The notes under the pieces are model-generated. The model worked only from the letters and a program-made list of their open reading frames with translations, made no database searches and had not been told where the DNA came from. From assembly GCA_950295325.1 (NCBI GenBank), contig OX485807.1:44690796-44754795 (forward strand): a DNA stretch of 64,000 bases, in the 5' to 3' direction. Shown here piece after piece: positions 33,691-45,633 of this stretch. The position numbers were made by a program, and so were the translations under genes. The first letter of the stretch is position 1. Each line of letters starts with the position of its first letter. The DNA is from Polytrichum commune. Lineage: Eukaryota; Streptophyta; Polytrichopsida; Polytrichales; Polytrichaceae.

Positions 33691-34630
33691 CGTGGTTATG
33701 AATCGTAAGGGGGTGTGTTCGCCCCAAGTTGAAGACTCCAAATCTTCATGGTTTTGGTGGAGTCCAATTTTCCAGAGGTCTTTATTTCGCAACTTGAGGA
33801 AGGTCGGTTTGGAACTTCTGGACTTTTGGATTCAACAACAATGTGTTGATTTCGGAACATTGGGTGCTCAAATAACGGTGTTTGTTGGACATGAGAATGA
33901 TTTGTGCAATCAAAGGCCACACAGGCAAATGAGACTCCACTACCAAGTGTGCAGTAATATGTTTTTGCAGTTGAATGTCTTGCACATGGTTTAAGAGCAT
34001 TCAGACGTATCCAGAAACTTTAATTATTGATTTTGAATACCATATTTGCTATCCAATTATGGCATTTTAGCAGGGTCCGGAGTTTTATCACTTGTTTTGT
34101 ACTGAAGTTTGATCTTACAAGTTGATCTTAACAAGTTGATCATTTTGAATGAGAGTTATTGAACTATGACCAGCTAAGCTTCCTCCTTTGGAAGCTTACA
34201 GAGGTGTTGAGTTTCGGCAGCTTTCGGTTTGAGATGTGGATGGAATGCAGGAGGTAGAATGTTAATTGAACCGTGATGAATCCAAGTATGAGCATTTGTC
34301 ATTCGAATTTAACCCTGAGGTTAACCCGTAAAGTCGTTTAGCATGTTCATACTTTTGGTTGCATTCTCTCTTTATACTGGATGATATGAAATCTTCATCA
34401 AACTCTTTTCGAGTTACTTTCAGGTGGTGTCAAGAAAAATAACCTTGCGAGATAACAAGCTATCACTATCTACCAAACAGTCCCAGCACAATCTATATTC
34501 AGATTGTTCAATTTCATAATATCGTATGTGTGAGAGGCCCAAAATCGGGCTCCCAAACCCTTTAGGGTTTAAGCCCAAGAGTACATTATTGCATCTCATT
34601 TAAATATACAGTTAGTAAGGAACTTGCCAA

Positions 34631-34809
34631 CATAACATTATTAAGCAGTATACGTTCGTTCATATGGGCCCTGAGAATATAACCATGGGATGCCCAACCT
34701 AGTGCAAGGAGACTCAGATTAAGTTTGAATCTACACTAGGTTGGGACATCCCATGGTTATATTCTCAAGGTCCACATGAACGATCGCACACTGCTTCATA
34801 ATGTTATGA
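34631..34809. mobile_element. Palindromic foldback MITE, copy 1
   Basis: The element is almost one hairpin. CATAACATTATTAAGCAGT at the left is answered by CTGCTTCATAATGTTATG at the right, and the arms meet at about 34715. Internal blocks (GAGAATATAACCATGGGATG; CAACCTAGTGCAAGG) are nearly identical to the copy at 56938-57115. Confidence 0.8.
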
Positions 34810-35599
34810 ATGCATTGGAAAATAATAATGTATATGGGTGCTTGACAAGATCTGACTAACGAAATGTTGCAATATTCATGTAGTTGGTGTTGTGGTTTCA
34901 GCCTGGATTTACTTCGACGAGACATAAGTGAATCTAGTTCAGGGGTTTAGGGTTCTGGGTTTTAGGTTTTGGCAACCTTCAATATGAGAAGGTTTTCTGA
35001 TCATCCACGAGGGATCACCCCCAGATACCCAAAAAAAAGAATTGAAACTGAGTTTTGGCAACAATAAAAACGAACTTTTTTGTGCAAATAGTGGTTTAGG
35101 AATTATTGAGGAATTATTGACACAGAGTTATTGAGGGTGCTGAAGAGGAGATTGAATGACAAGAAAACAAAAACTACAATTGCATAAAGTAGGTTGGAAT
35201 TAATTTCATGGCTACAAGGATGTCAACGTCCATATCACTCGACCAGATGCTTCAAAAAGGCTGACCCGCATGGAGCAAAAACAAGGACCAATTTAGCTCT
35301 TTCTGGAAGCAGATACTCTCAACAGAACAGGTTTAGAACCTCCACAGAAGCTTTACGTCGACTCATAGCTTCTTTCGATGGCTGTGCATCAATCCAGCCG
35401 AGCTCGTAATTCAGTTACTCGTTGAACCTCTTCACTCAATTGCACTTGAATGCAATCCTGTTGTTGGGACCACTAACACTAGAAAATTTTGTAGACTGAG
35501 AATTGAAGCACAATCCTGAAATGGAACCATACATTTGTGTCATGCACGGATCATTTTGTGAACATGATCATCTGTCTGTCCCCATCTAACAATTTGTAG

Positions 35600-35759
35600 T
35601 TTATTCATGTGCAATCCGATGATCGTCTCAGTATTCTTCAGTTGCTTCAAAAATCCACGAGTTTGATGGAGTTGCATGATCGAGTTGCAGGTTACAATGA
35701 GGGAGAGGCACCTGTTATGATTCAGGACATGAATTCAAGTATTGAAATTTGTGTTCGAG
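35600..35759 (+). other. Isolated exon-like segment, unknown product
   Basis: A 53-codon open stretch is bounded by an acceptor-like TTTGTAG and a donor-like GAG|GTGAGG. It has a protein-like composition (ILQLLQKSTSLMELHDRVAG, then NEGEAPVMIQDMNSSIEIC). Nearby short open stretches with splice-like edges occur at about 34424-34510 and 35200-35330, but I cannot join them into a gene. It may be a fragment of a host gene, a decayed gene or chance. Confidence 0.25.
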
Positions 35760-35770
35760 GTGAGGGTTAA

Positions 35771-37530
35771 GGTAGCATGTTGTGTCTAGCTTGGATGATT
35801 ATTAAACATGTTCCCTACACACTTGAATGAAACACTTGGGCTTCCTGCAACATGTTACCGTAGAAGGCACTCTAATTCCATCTATATTAGAGCCCGACTG
35901 TACTAGTGTCCACATAGAATTCAAGTGGCCTCGACCAATACTTGAATGACATGTGACCAGATTCGACAAGATAATTTTTTCTTTGGAATCGAGAGCCCTC
36001 TATGGTGGTTGGTTTTCTTGATGTGTGGGAAGATTATGTACGACCTTGACATGAATAGACATAAAAATAAATAAAGCATTCAATCACGCAGTTCAAAATT
36101 TGGGTACAGGTTTCGCCTGAACATAAACTAGTCTACTCCTGATCGAGATTGCTTTAAATTTGTATCCAAATGACTTTGTTATCAAACTGCTGACCACTTG
36201 ACTGGGTGCTCAGTGCTTACTGTAAATAAGGTATATATAAAGGCTTCATAACACACACTTCCGAACTCCACATACGCATTTGGCCGTTGCATGGAATTCG
36301 CATGCAAAAGTTATAGGAGTTTGAAACGATTATTCTTCTTTCTCTTCAAGGGATCAATCACACAGGCCTTCTCAATTGTGTTCAATTAATGAACCTAGAA
36401 TGTGTCCTTATTTTAAGCACGTACTCCAATCTCATCGTAACATGTGTCTTTTGGGTGTCCGTTCGTAAACACAAGCCTTGCCATATATGTATCACTCAAA
36501 TGTTGGCGTCTACATAAGATTACCCAGTTTTGATTAATTAGTGTGGGTTACCATTCAAAGTTACACGTTGCTATAACATTTTACCAGCATTGTCATTGTT
36601 TACCAATTAAGTTATATCATATTCTTCCACGTGCATACTAATTACTTATGTTGTTTGGGTAAAAAATAATACTCACAATAATTACTTATGTTTTAGCAAT
36701 TCGTAATTCCAGATGGTAATTCACACCAAATTAGACAGAAAGGTGTAGTGTTTAATTAAGGTCCGCATATCTTAAGGCTTCATTTTCTCTAACAAGCTCC
36801 ATAAGAAGGTCTGGAAGTTGTAAACAAGTGAAATGCCCACATATACTACACCTTTTATTTCAAATATTGTGGAGTTCAGAATAGTTTGGATAAATAGTTA
36901 GAGTGGACCACATCGAATTTTCAAATGCCTTAGAGTTAGAGTTGAACATGTGTAGTAGTGTCATATACCAAAATCACAAGTGACCAAATGGGTCACATGG
37001 CTTGGCATGTTGTGGATATTAATGAAGGTGTGACTATGGCGAGTAGCCGAGCAAGTAAAAGTTTACAATGAGGCACACCAAAGGCATTGGTGATACCATG
37101 CATCCTTTGGACAACTTATGTACATCGATTGACTTCATAATAGGCACATTATATTTTGAGCACAAAATTACATATTGCAAAGCAATTTACTGGTTAATAC
37201 ACCCTATTTTGAACACCATATTAGCTCATATGGCGCACACCATCTTTTGGGACAAAGCGGTTAGTGTTTTTTTGATATTTCTTGTGGTCCACGTTAGTTT
37301 TAAAATGTGGGTGCTTAGAATGAGTGTGATCCCACACTATTTAAGATTGATGGTCTACACCTCTACAACCACCGCACAACAAAGTGCCATAGAACCTTAT
37401 TAGTTTCAATACAAACAAAAACATTTCTTGAGTGAGGAGTGTCACACACAATGGGTTGGTTGGAACCTGTGAAAACATTGATGCGGCATGAAATAAATCT
37501 CAATTTTGGCGAACATAAAGAAAGAAAGAG
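35771..37530. other. Repeat-derived spacer
   Basis: It holds family A at 36370-36500. A segment at 36540-36660 matches 63755-63870 (GTGTGGGTTA, GTTGCTATAAC, AGGTTATATCATA-like, GTGCATACT) and more weakly 53940-54060. No credible exon; the frame at 37068-37403 shows no recognisable protein. Confidence 0.5.
36370..36500 (-). repeat. Dispersed family A copy
   Basis: It has TCTCAATTGTGTTCAATTAA and ACTCCAATCTCATCG near 36425, in reverse orientation. The right end is diverged (ATCACTCAAATGTTGGCGTC). Confidence 0.55.
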
Positions 37531-37539
37531 ACAATGCCA

Positions 37540-38660
37540 ATTTCATGGACCGGCGTGAATGAGGGACGCTTCACCGTGATTGTAGCCGCAAGCTCATATG
37601 TGAACTTGGCGTGAATTTACAAAGCTATGCTATGAAACAAGTGCTATTGCGTCCGATCATAGGTTGGCCCTATTGGTAACCATGTAAGGGGAGGTCAAAC
37701 AAACCCCATGATTAGTCTCAAGTTGTATACTAGTGTGTTGTGTGAGCCATGCGGTTCCTGAGGGTGGGTGTTAGGTTGGCAAGGTGTCTAAACTTGTTTG
37801 CGAATTGTGTTGGGTTCTATTCCCAAGGTCGTTCTTCGGGTGGTTGCCTATCCTTTTAAATTGAGCTATGTGAGTTGGTGAGGGCATCTTGTTGTAAGGT
37901 TTAGCCTCATGTTTTGGTGCTTTGATTTTTCACATTTGTGTGTAGTACGTTTTAGGTTGGAAATATAAGGACCTAGTGGTTTTCTAGTCTACTTTTTTTG
38001 AGCATTCAGAGGGTGAGGTATTTCATGGCAATGAGGTGGTTGTGTTGCATGCATGCATGTGTAGGCATGAGGGGGATGTAGCATTGTTCAAATATATATC
38101 ATTGATGATGTCTATGTGGATGCCACCCTCAAATGTGAGGTCTAAGGATAGTGAGGGTTCCAAACCAACCAACTTCTTCTAGTGTATTTGCCAACAATTG
38201 ATATTTGAGTGTTTTCTGTTGAATGGTTGTTGTAGGGTTGTGGTCGTGGCAAAAGGTGCTTTTGATGAAGTGTATGCTATATTTGTGAATGGTGTAGTGG
38301 GTTCTAGGGGGCAGTGGAGGTGATGATTAGTATGCCAAGTTTGAGTCTAACGAGGTATTGGCATGGATTTGTTGAGGTGTAGGGTTACCATGTTGGGACG
38401 GTCTTACCCAAGAAGGGGGGGAGGAGGGGAGGGGGGGGGAGAGAGAGCTAAGTGTGTGTTGGCATTCATTAGGAGGGTGTTGCGTGTGTGGGAGTGGTAG
38501 AGGAGAAGTTTATGTATTTGCCATATTGCTTTGTTGTATTTGGATGTATCATGTCATTGATGGTGAGGTTTGTGCACATGGAGAGGAGGTGTAGGCATGT
38601 GTCAACAGCTTGTAGTGGGCTAAGGATGTAGAGGGGGGAGGGGAAATTAGTAGGCAAAAT
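37540..38660 (+). repeat. GT-skewed repeat element, longest copy (family E/F)
   Basis: The plus strand is markedly rich in G and T over about 1 kb. The left part (37540-37860) matches 58870-59170 (GCAAGTTCATA-like, GTGTGTTG, GGCAAGGTGTCT). The right part (38200-38640) matches the inverse of 48665-49090 (shared text around the CACATGGAGAGGAGGTGTAG block and a G-run near 38415). No intact coding frame is seen. Class unknown. Confidence 0.5.
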
Positions 38661-38699
38661 GGTATGCTTCCTTTGGATGCCCATGCATTGGCCATATGA

Positions 38700-40180
38700 G
38701 TTTTAGAGTTTGCATAATTTGGGCTTCAATGCATTTGGGGGACCAGAAGTACACATAATATTGTATTTAATGTCACTTACTATTTGGAATTTCACAATGC
38801 TATGACTAATTACTGTGCATCTCATTTTTAGCCAACAGAGGTCAAATTTGTTGTCTAGAAATTATAGGATCTTTACTTGGTAAAAGAAAAATGAAGCGCA
38901 ATGTAAAGACAAATGAAGTGGCCCTAATGGCATCACTGTCCTGCCAAATTTTGTAAAATCTTATAGAAGAGGTAACTCCTCCAAGATTGACGAATGAATG
39001 TTTAAGCTTGGGTCCATTCTTTGGGATGAAAGTAAGGTGTTTTGGATCCCAAGTGCCTTGGATTCATATCCTAATATAAACCCAACCTAAGGGCATGTTT
39101 ACACTAGTCATCAAGGACCGTCATCACTGCTCTCCAAATCTCCTCATTGATGATGAAGTTATTGACAGTCCCCCTTCGCGCTACACAAGGTCACCAAGAA
39201 TGAATGAGAAAGTGACGTGAAACTTTACATGTCTAAAAATGAATAATGTTTGGTGGTCACCCAAAATAGAAGCAAAAAAACTCAAATATGTCGTCTCAAC
39301 ATTAAATAAAGGTGATTGTTTGAAAGAAATAAAATCAACAACCTCAAAGAAAACTTTAATCATTATGTGAAATCTTTTTGGTTGTTGAGTTTCAATATTT
39401 CATCAATTTGGTTTGTACACCAAAAGCCAATCACTTTGCATTGATAAGGCCCATTGATTTAATTGTAATCATGGGAGGAAAGCCCTATCCTCATTACAAG
39501 TGTTGAGTAGTGTCCACGATGCATGTAGGGTATGTAACTTGAGATGATGCCCCAATAGTTTTCTTCCATGCATTTGTTCATGACTCATGCCAAAAGACTT
39601 CAAACCTCAAAATTAGTTTTGGAGATGGCATCTTTCTTTATATTCTACCTTTTCTTGGTTTAGCTCAATTCCATAAGAAATAATCTTCTCTGCACATTTA
39701 AACTTCAAAAAATTGTTGATAACATTTTATTTACATGTCTTAGAAAAGCGCGTTGGAATTTGTTCATATCTTATGCAAAATGACTTCAAATCACACACAA
39801 AATTTGGAGGTTGAATATTTTTTGATTTATGAGCTTTTCTTAAGTCGAGCCACATTTATAGATATGTTCTTCTTCTGTGTGCAATTGAGGTCAAAATATT
39901 TGTTGCGGACACAGACCAAGTTCTACATAGTCTTGCAATATGGGGTCTTTGGTCACGTGTGTTAAAACAACCTTAAGGATACGTAACATAAAATTCCGTG
40001 GCAGATAACGACATGTTAATTGAGCTCATAACCTCATGTACACGGACCGTTATTTGTTTCTCATTTTGTTTTTGGCTACCTTAAATTCCTCAAATTTACG
40101 AGGCTGAAATTTTTGTGCTCACAAATGTACTTGAAGAAGCCTTGATCACTCCAATAAAGTATTGGAACTAAACTCAAAGA
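38700..40180. other. Spacer without supported genes
   Basis: AT-rich sequence. The block at 38990-39090 is related to 23.6-23.76 kb. Nothing else could be supported. Confidence 0.45.
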
Positions 40181-40184
40181 ACTA

Positions 40185-40375
40185 TCATGAACAGTCAAAG
40201 TCCACTAACAATCGCATGTACGTTGACTATTCAACCCAGAATGATCAGCCAATTCTTAGCACGTAATCCAATCTCTTTTAAACACGTGTATTTTCTTATG
40301 TCCATTCTTAGATCTTCTCCCTATAACCACACACCACTCAAATGTGGGTGTTTGATTAAGAGAAGTAACTTAACT
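40185..40375 (-). repeat. Dispersed family A copy
   Basis: It has AATCCAATCTCTTTTAAACA near 40265 and ACACACCACTCAAATGTGGG near 40330, ending in TTTGATTAAGAGAAG. Confidence 0.7.
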
Positions 40376-40623
40376 TAATAACGCTTGTTTAGCTTACAAG
40401 ATAGTAGAGAGAGCGCGCGGTGAGGCTAGAGGCCATTCCCATGGGGCGCCATGCATATCATACACATGGCACAGAAATAAGGAGAAAAGAGAGTGTTATA
40501 ATAAGCTAAATTCAGGCTCGGCGCCCTTCTTATTAGTTCCAATTATTAGTCACCTATCCTATCCTTTATTTGTCACCTGGATTTTTAGGAGGAGTGGTCT
40601 CCTCTTCCAACTTAACTTACTAA

Positions 40624-41095
40624 TGGCCACTTCACATACGAGACTGAGAGCCCGTGACCATTACACTTCAAGCACTCTCATTGGTGGAAAAGGCGGAGCC
40701 GGTCCAAGTTCAAGGTTCACACTACGCTTGAGGGACCAATGGAGTATGTGAATGCAAGATGGATGTAAGGTCTACATGGATTTCTACATGGCATCGAATG
40801 GATCGTGTTTCATGGTCACTTGGATTGTTTTCAAAAAGCACCTCTTGGAGGTAGGTCTAACACAAAACCAGGAGACCATGGCACTCTGAAAGCTCAGAAT
40901 TGTCGGTTTATTCTATTTTATCATGTGTGAGGACTTGCATGAATAGAAATTCATTGAAATAGCGTTTGGTTGAGGGCCCGGTTACATATGACTTCACACT
41001 ACAATGGAGGGTCTGTGACCACACTACATGATTTTGGAGGTGTCTTGGGACGGCCTTTGGACACTTTCTTTTTGGGCTCGTGTGTGAAGTGTTTA
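40624..41095 (+). mobile_element. PIF/Harbinger (Tourist-like) MITE, copy 1
   Basis: The ends TGGCCACTTCACATACGAG and CTCGTGTGTGAAGTG are inverted copies. The TAA at 40621-40623 and 41096-41098 is the 3-bp target duplication expected for this superfamily. The interior of about 470 bp is shared with copies at 45.9, 49.5 and 60.5 kb and has no transposase. Confidence 0.8.
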
Positions 41096-41755
41096 TAAGG
41101 TCCAGTCGCACATGATTTTGGTTATGGCTTGGGTTAGAGTAACTAACCACCCAAATTAGTTATATTGTGCCCGCATTGCCCAGTCAAGAGAGTTAACTCA
41201 CATATGAGGTAGCTAGCCTATGCGAGAGCTAATCTATCTCACAACCACACCACTTAGTTAAAATTGAAGGTTTACATAAAATTTATCAAAACAAAAGCTA
41301 GTTAACTTTTGGGACCTTGCTTGTGTGAAGACATCTTAACTCATCCATACTCCTAATGCTAACTAACTTTTACGAACGAGTAGCCCAAGTTTTTGCCTTG
41401 AATGCCCGCCTTTCATTTTTCCCATCTATTCTTTGTTCCACTACAAGGTGGACCACAATATTTCTTACACCATCCTAAATTAGCATACATTTCAAATTAT
41501 AAAATATTATCAAAATGCCATTTCCAATGTTCGAATTTAGATTGTATAGAAACATTTAGGTTCAATATATTTAATCATAATGAAACACAAATGGTGTGGG
41601 CCACAAAATTCTAGTGTATCATAAGTAGTGTCATATTTAGAACTTGGGCAAGTTGAGCAAAACTTTGGTGAGTCAACCTTAACTCCTCTTTGAAATTGGT
41701 CAACCTTTGGTTAGTGGTAACCGGGATGTGCGGCCATCAATCAATTAGCTCACTA

Positions 41756-42261
41756 CAGTGTTCTCCCGCTTAAGTACGCACTTTGAACCGGAGCCGCTGG
41801 TGCACACTTAGTTGGTAGGTGCATACTTTACTGTTATCGCTTTCTAGACCCTCTAATTCGATGAATTGCAATAGGAAACGGATGAAACCTTAGGCAACCC
41901 ACTTGACCGAAATCTAGCTTATCAAGACATTTGTTGAATCTAAAAGTGCCACCAACTTCAAAGGCTTTGAAGCTCTACACATCATTGTCCTCGACATCGA
42001 CGACCAATGGCTTTGCTCCAGTTTTCAAACGGAAGTTGGATAGATGTATGATGAATTGCGACAATTGTTTGAGACGTTTCAGCAAAACGTTAATAAACTA
42101 ACATTAAATGTCAAGCATAAAAAAATCATGCATTCACGGCAAATGATTTTGCATGACATGTTCAAACAATAAAGTATGAACCCTGAGTTTTTTTCAAAAC
42201 ATTTGCGCACATAGATGGGATGCATACTTAAACTAGTGTGTACTTGAGTGGGAGATAATTG
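41756..42261 (+). mobile_element. Tc1/mariner-like non-autonomous element, copy 1
   Basis: It is flanked by TA (41754-41755 and 42262-42263). It begins CAGTGTTCTCCCGC and ends, in inverse, CAATTATCTCCCAC; subterminal TTAAGTACGCAC-type repeats follow both ends. The interior matches the inverse of 43263-43883. The termini resemble pogo/Tigger-type ends. Confidence 0.75.
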
Positions 42262-42640
42262 TACACGATTTACTATAGAGGGATCCCTATTTCATCTTTA
42301 CATTTGCCAAAATATACTTTCCACATGGGATACAAAGTGGTCATGGCAAATGTGAGCATGACATGTGGCATTTTATGAGGGGAAAATAACTATTTTGTGT
42401 TGGAATAGAGAGCCATCTACGGTAGTTGATTTCACCAACCCACATTGTTAGCTAATTCTCCTAGTTAGGTGGTGTAACCATGATTTTAGTGAGCTAGAAT
42501 TTTGGTTAGCTAATCCTCTTGACTAAGTGGTGTGGTTGGACCCTTAGTGGGCCTTGGCCAAGTTCTTCCCCAACTTGCTCTATGTGCCACCTGGCACTTA
42601 TTACTTAACCATAAAATTGTTATTATTATTATTATTATTA
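42262..42640. other. Spacer with short inverted repeats
   Basis: The text TTAGCTAATCCTCTTGACTA and AAGTGGTGTGGTTG near 42500 is the inverse of AACCACACCACTTAGTT near 41238. The first mariner copy is thus enclosed by an older foldback repeat. An ATT microsatellite lies at 42616-42641. Confidence 0.45.
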
Positions 42641-42644
42641 TTCC

Positions 42645-43000
42645 TTAACCTCCATAATATCACCCTCCATAATGTCATTCCCTCTCTTATATCCTAAAAC
42701 CTTAGGAAATGAATGTGCTCAATTTAAATCTCCCTCCTTGTTGTCACATTTCCCTCCCATATATCATAGGTTTTGACATTAAAGTGATCCCCCAAAGAAT
42801 TAAAACCATGGGCTCATATGCATCACATTGTCATCATTGTAATTATTGTCATCAATGTGATGTAAACATTGTATTATTCCACAAAATCACATGCTACACT
42901 AACTCTCTAATATCAAGCATCCATGTTAGCACTACATACCTCCTTAATATCACATGCACTTTGGATGCCATAGGTGCGATATTAGAGTGTAAATGGCCAC
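42645..43000. repeat. Family D repeat, copy 2
   Basis: Inverse of 15335-15625: CACATGCTACACTAACTCT near 42888 and TTGTTGTCACATTTCCCT near 42739 match. Two copies even keep a similar translated phrase (FHKITCYTNSL), which reflects shared DNA rather than a proven protein. Confidence 0.55.
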
Positions 43001-43262
43001 TCCACTCTAGAATGTTGCAAATGCATTCATTCTCCATCCATCCTAAAAATGAAAAGCTAGAACATATGTGCATTAATGTGTGTTATAGTGTCCATTCAAG
43101 GACCATGCACCTTTGATACTTTGGAATATGATCCTACTTCTAATGAGTGAAGAATACAAGGTAGAATGGAATCTATCAACAATTACAACAAAGTGCCTGA
43201 CATACTTTACACATTGAGCCAAGGGACTTGACCATTGAATTCATCCAATGCTTTGTTTTATA

Positions 43263-43883
43263 TAGTAATCTCCCGATTAAGTACACGCCCGTTTAAGTAC
43301 GCATCATGGTTAAGTGCGCAATTTTTTTGACAAAAGTTAGGGTTCATACTTTATTGTTTGAACATCTCATGTAGAGTCATTAGCCGTGAATGCATGATTT
43401 TTTTACACTTGACATTCAATGTCAGTTTGTTAACGTTTCGCTGGAACATCTCAAACGATCATCACAGTTCATCATACATCTATCCAGCTTGTGTTTGAAC
43501 ATCGGAGCAAAGCAATTGGTCGTCGATATCAAGAACAACGTTGTGTGGAGCTTCAAAGTCTTTGAAGTCAGTAGCACTTTCATATTCAAGTTTCATCTGT
43601 TTTCCGTTTTTCAAATGATCATCACAGTTCATCGTACATTTATCCAACTTTTGTTTGAACATTGGAGCAAAGCAATTGGTCATCAATGTCGAGGACAATG
43701 TTGTGTAGAGCTTCAAAGCCTTTGAAATCGGTAGCACTTTTCATATTCAAGTTTCATTCGTTTTCCGTTGCGATTTATCGAATCAGAAGGTCTAGAAAAC
43801 GATATAAGTAAAGTACGCACCTACCAACTAAGTGCGCACCAACCGCTATGGTTCAAAGTGTGTACTTAAGCGGGAGATTATTG
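43263..43883 (-). mobile_element. Tc1/mariner-like non-autonomous element, copy 2, with internal 160-bp tandem duplication
   Basis: TA flanks lie at 43261-43262 and 43884-43885. The ends read AGTAATCTCCCGATTAAGTA and, in inverse, CAATAATCTCCCGCTTAAG. It is inverted relative to copy 1. A block starting GATCATCACAGTTCATC occurs at 43457 and again at 43617, giving a direct duplication of about 160 bp that copy 1 lacks. Confidence 0.75.
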
Positions 43884-43909
43884 TACCATAAAAGATTGAA
43901 ATTGAATTC

Positions 43910-44070
43910 TATGTGGTTATGGGCCCTTGTGTATAGTGTGAAGTTGTAAGCAATCGGACCCTCAATCACATGCTAACTCAATACTTTAGTTTGAACTAAA
44001 AATCAAGCTGGGGAAGATTTTGAATTGTCATGGTCTCGCCGTTTTATGCATTTCCGTCTCAAAGGATCAA
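43910..44070 (-). repeat. PIF/Harbinger MITE fragment
   Basis: Diverged match to the middle of the 49.5 kb copy (GTGTGAAGTTGTAAGCAATC; GGACCCTCAATCACATGCTA). It abuts the right end of the second mariner-like element. Confidence 0.45.
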
Positions 44071-44336
44071 AATACAAACATTTGAGCTTGCAAAAATACA
44101 TTTGAAAAGGAGTCTTTAATTTGGTCCCAGAAACCATATTGTCCACATGGATTGTTTGCATCCATCCTCTAGAAGTTGATATTGTTTAGTATCTAATGGT
44201 GGATGTTGTTTATATCACAAGGCCCACGCATGTGAGCACTTAACATGTAAAAATTAAAATTAAAAAAAAAGTAATTTGGTATAAGAGTTGCCGCACGGAA
44301 GGCTAAGTTATTGGGTAGCATGGTTAGGTTGCAACT

Positions 44337-44900
44337 CTACATTGTTACTTGCAGTATGTGATGAAGATGCAACTTCAAGTAGGAACAATTTTTGGTTCTC
44401 ATCTTCAATCTTATACATAGAATTTTATTCACTTTCACCATAGTTTTTACCTCATGCACAAGATTCTTGTAGAAGGAAGGCTCTTTAGGATTTAAGCAAA
44501 CCAACCCATACACTCGTTCCTTGTTGGATGCCTGAACCCTTGTCTCCAAGGAACCAGTATACAGGTTGGTTCGCCCCAGCGGCCCTTTAGCAACTTAATT
44601 AGGCGGTGAGTTGCAACTTTTTGCGCTTGCATCAAACACCCCACAACATGATGGCTTGGGTGGCATCGTGGTGGGATCCACATGATTGCAGCTACTGCCC
44701 AAGCAATTTGTTGTTGTGCATGGTTTTTTTGGTTCATTGCAACTATCATAGGGATATCTTGTAAAACCCTTATCCACCTCATATCTCTTGTTGAAAATTT
44801 AATCCCAACGAGGTCCGATTCTATTTAATCATGTCTCTAATCCCAATTCAATCAGTTCATGTGTCAATTTAGCTTCCATAAAAATTGTTGGGTAATTCAC
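44337..44900 (-). pseudogene. Broken reading frame of unknown family
   Basis: One minus-strand frame stays protein-like from about 44900 to 44337, though it is interrupted several times. Visible parts include FMEAKLTHELIELGLE, a Cys-rich stretch (CNEPKKPCTTTNCLGSSCN, then CC and C further on) and a charged helical tail (PKEPSFYKNLVHEVKTMVKV). I recognise no family. It may be a decayed host gene or a piece of a mobile element. Confidence 0.35.
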
Positions 44901-44994
44901 GTTTCTTTGTCCAGCTGCACATGTGTTTAGCCCAAGAAGCAACGTCGTAACAATCGACAAGGTACATGTGCTTAACGCCAACATAACAATAATT

Positions 44995-45125
44995 CAAACA
45001 CCTATATTTGAATGACATATGGTTACATATGGATTTACGAACATACACCAAAACCACTTGTATTTACAAGAAATTGAACTACATGCTCAAAACATTCACG
45101 TTGATAATGAACAAGATACTCGTAT
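44995..45125 (+). repeat. Dispersed family A copy
   Basis: It has TTCAAACACCTATATTTGAA near 44993 and AAATTGAACTACATGCTCAA near 45070. Internal part diverged. Confidence 0.6.
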
Positions 45126-45633
45126 GGGCTCCATAAGTTACGAGGGAAGTGGCTATGGCTATGTGGACTCGCTAACCATCTTGTACTAGCGTGTGTTCAT
45201 ACATCTTAGGAGAAGTGAGATGTTCGGGAAAAAGTAAGCATTTAAAGACTCATCTACCGTACATCAAATTCGTTGAGAGCATGAAGGAGAGGTCAAATAT
45301 TCACTAAACTCACTTACGGAAGGACCTTTTACGAATAAGTTAGTAAGTTAGTATTGCGATGTCATGTCAGGAAAGGCAATGAGAATGTCTGCAACACTAG
45401 GAATAATAATGTCAGTGCAAGCGTCTGTGAGACGTTCCGCATAGAATCTAAGCGAGAGAGATCTTCCAATTATTTGCGACCCCAAAAGATGATCTATTGT
45501 TGTCAACTGAGTCTGAAAAAGGCCCTTAGCTCCCACCCTCAATTCGTGGCTCTAAAGAACTAAATTATGACCTCAGGATCATCACGAGCCCGTTGATATA
45601 CTGGAGGTAATATAATAACTAACATCCCATTTT

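Noticed and set aside
43390-43725. 111-codon open frame
   Set aside because: It lies wholly within a mariner-like non-autonomous element and its 160-bp internal duplication; no transposase motif is seen.
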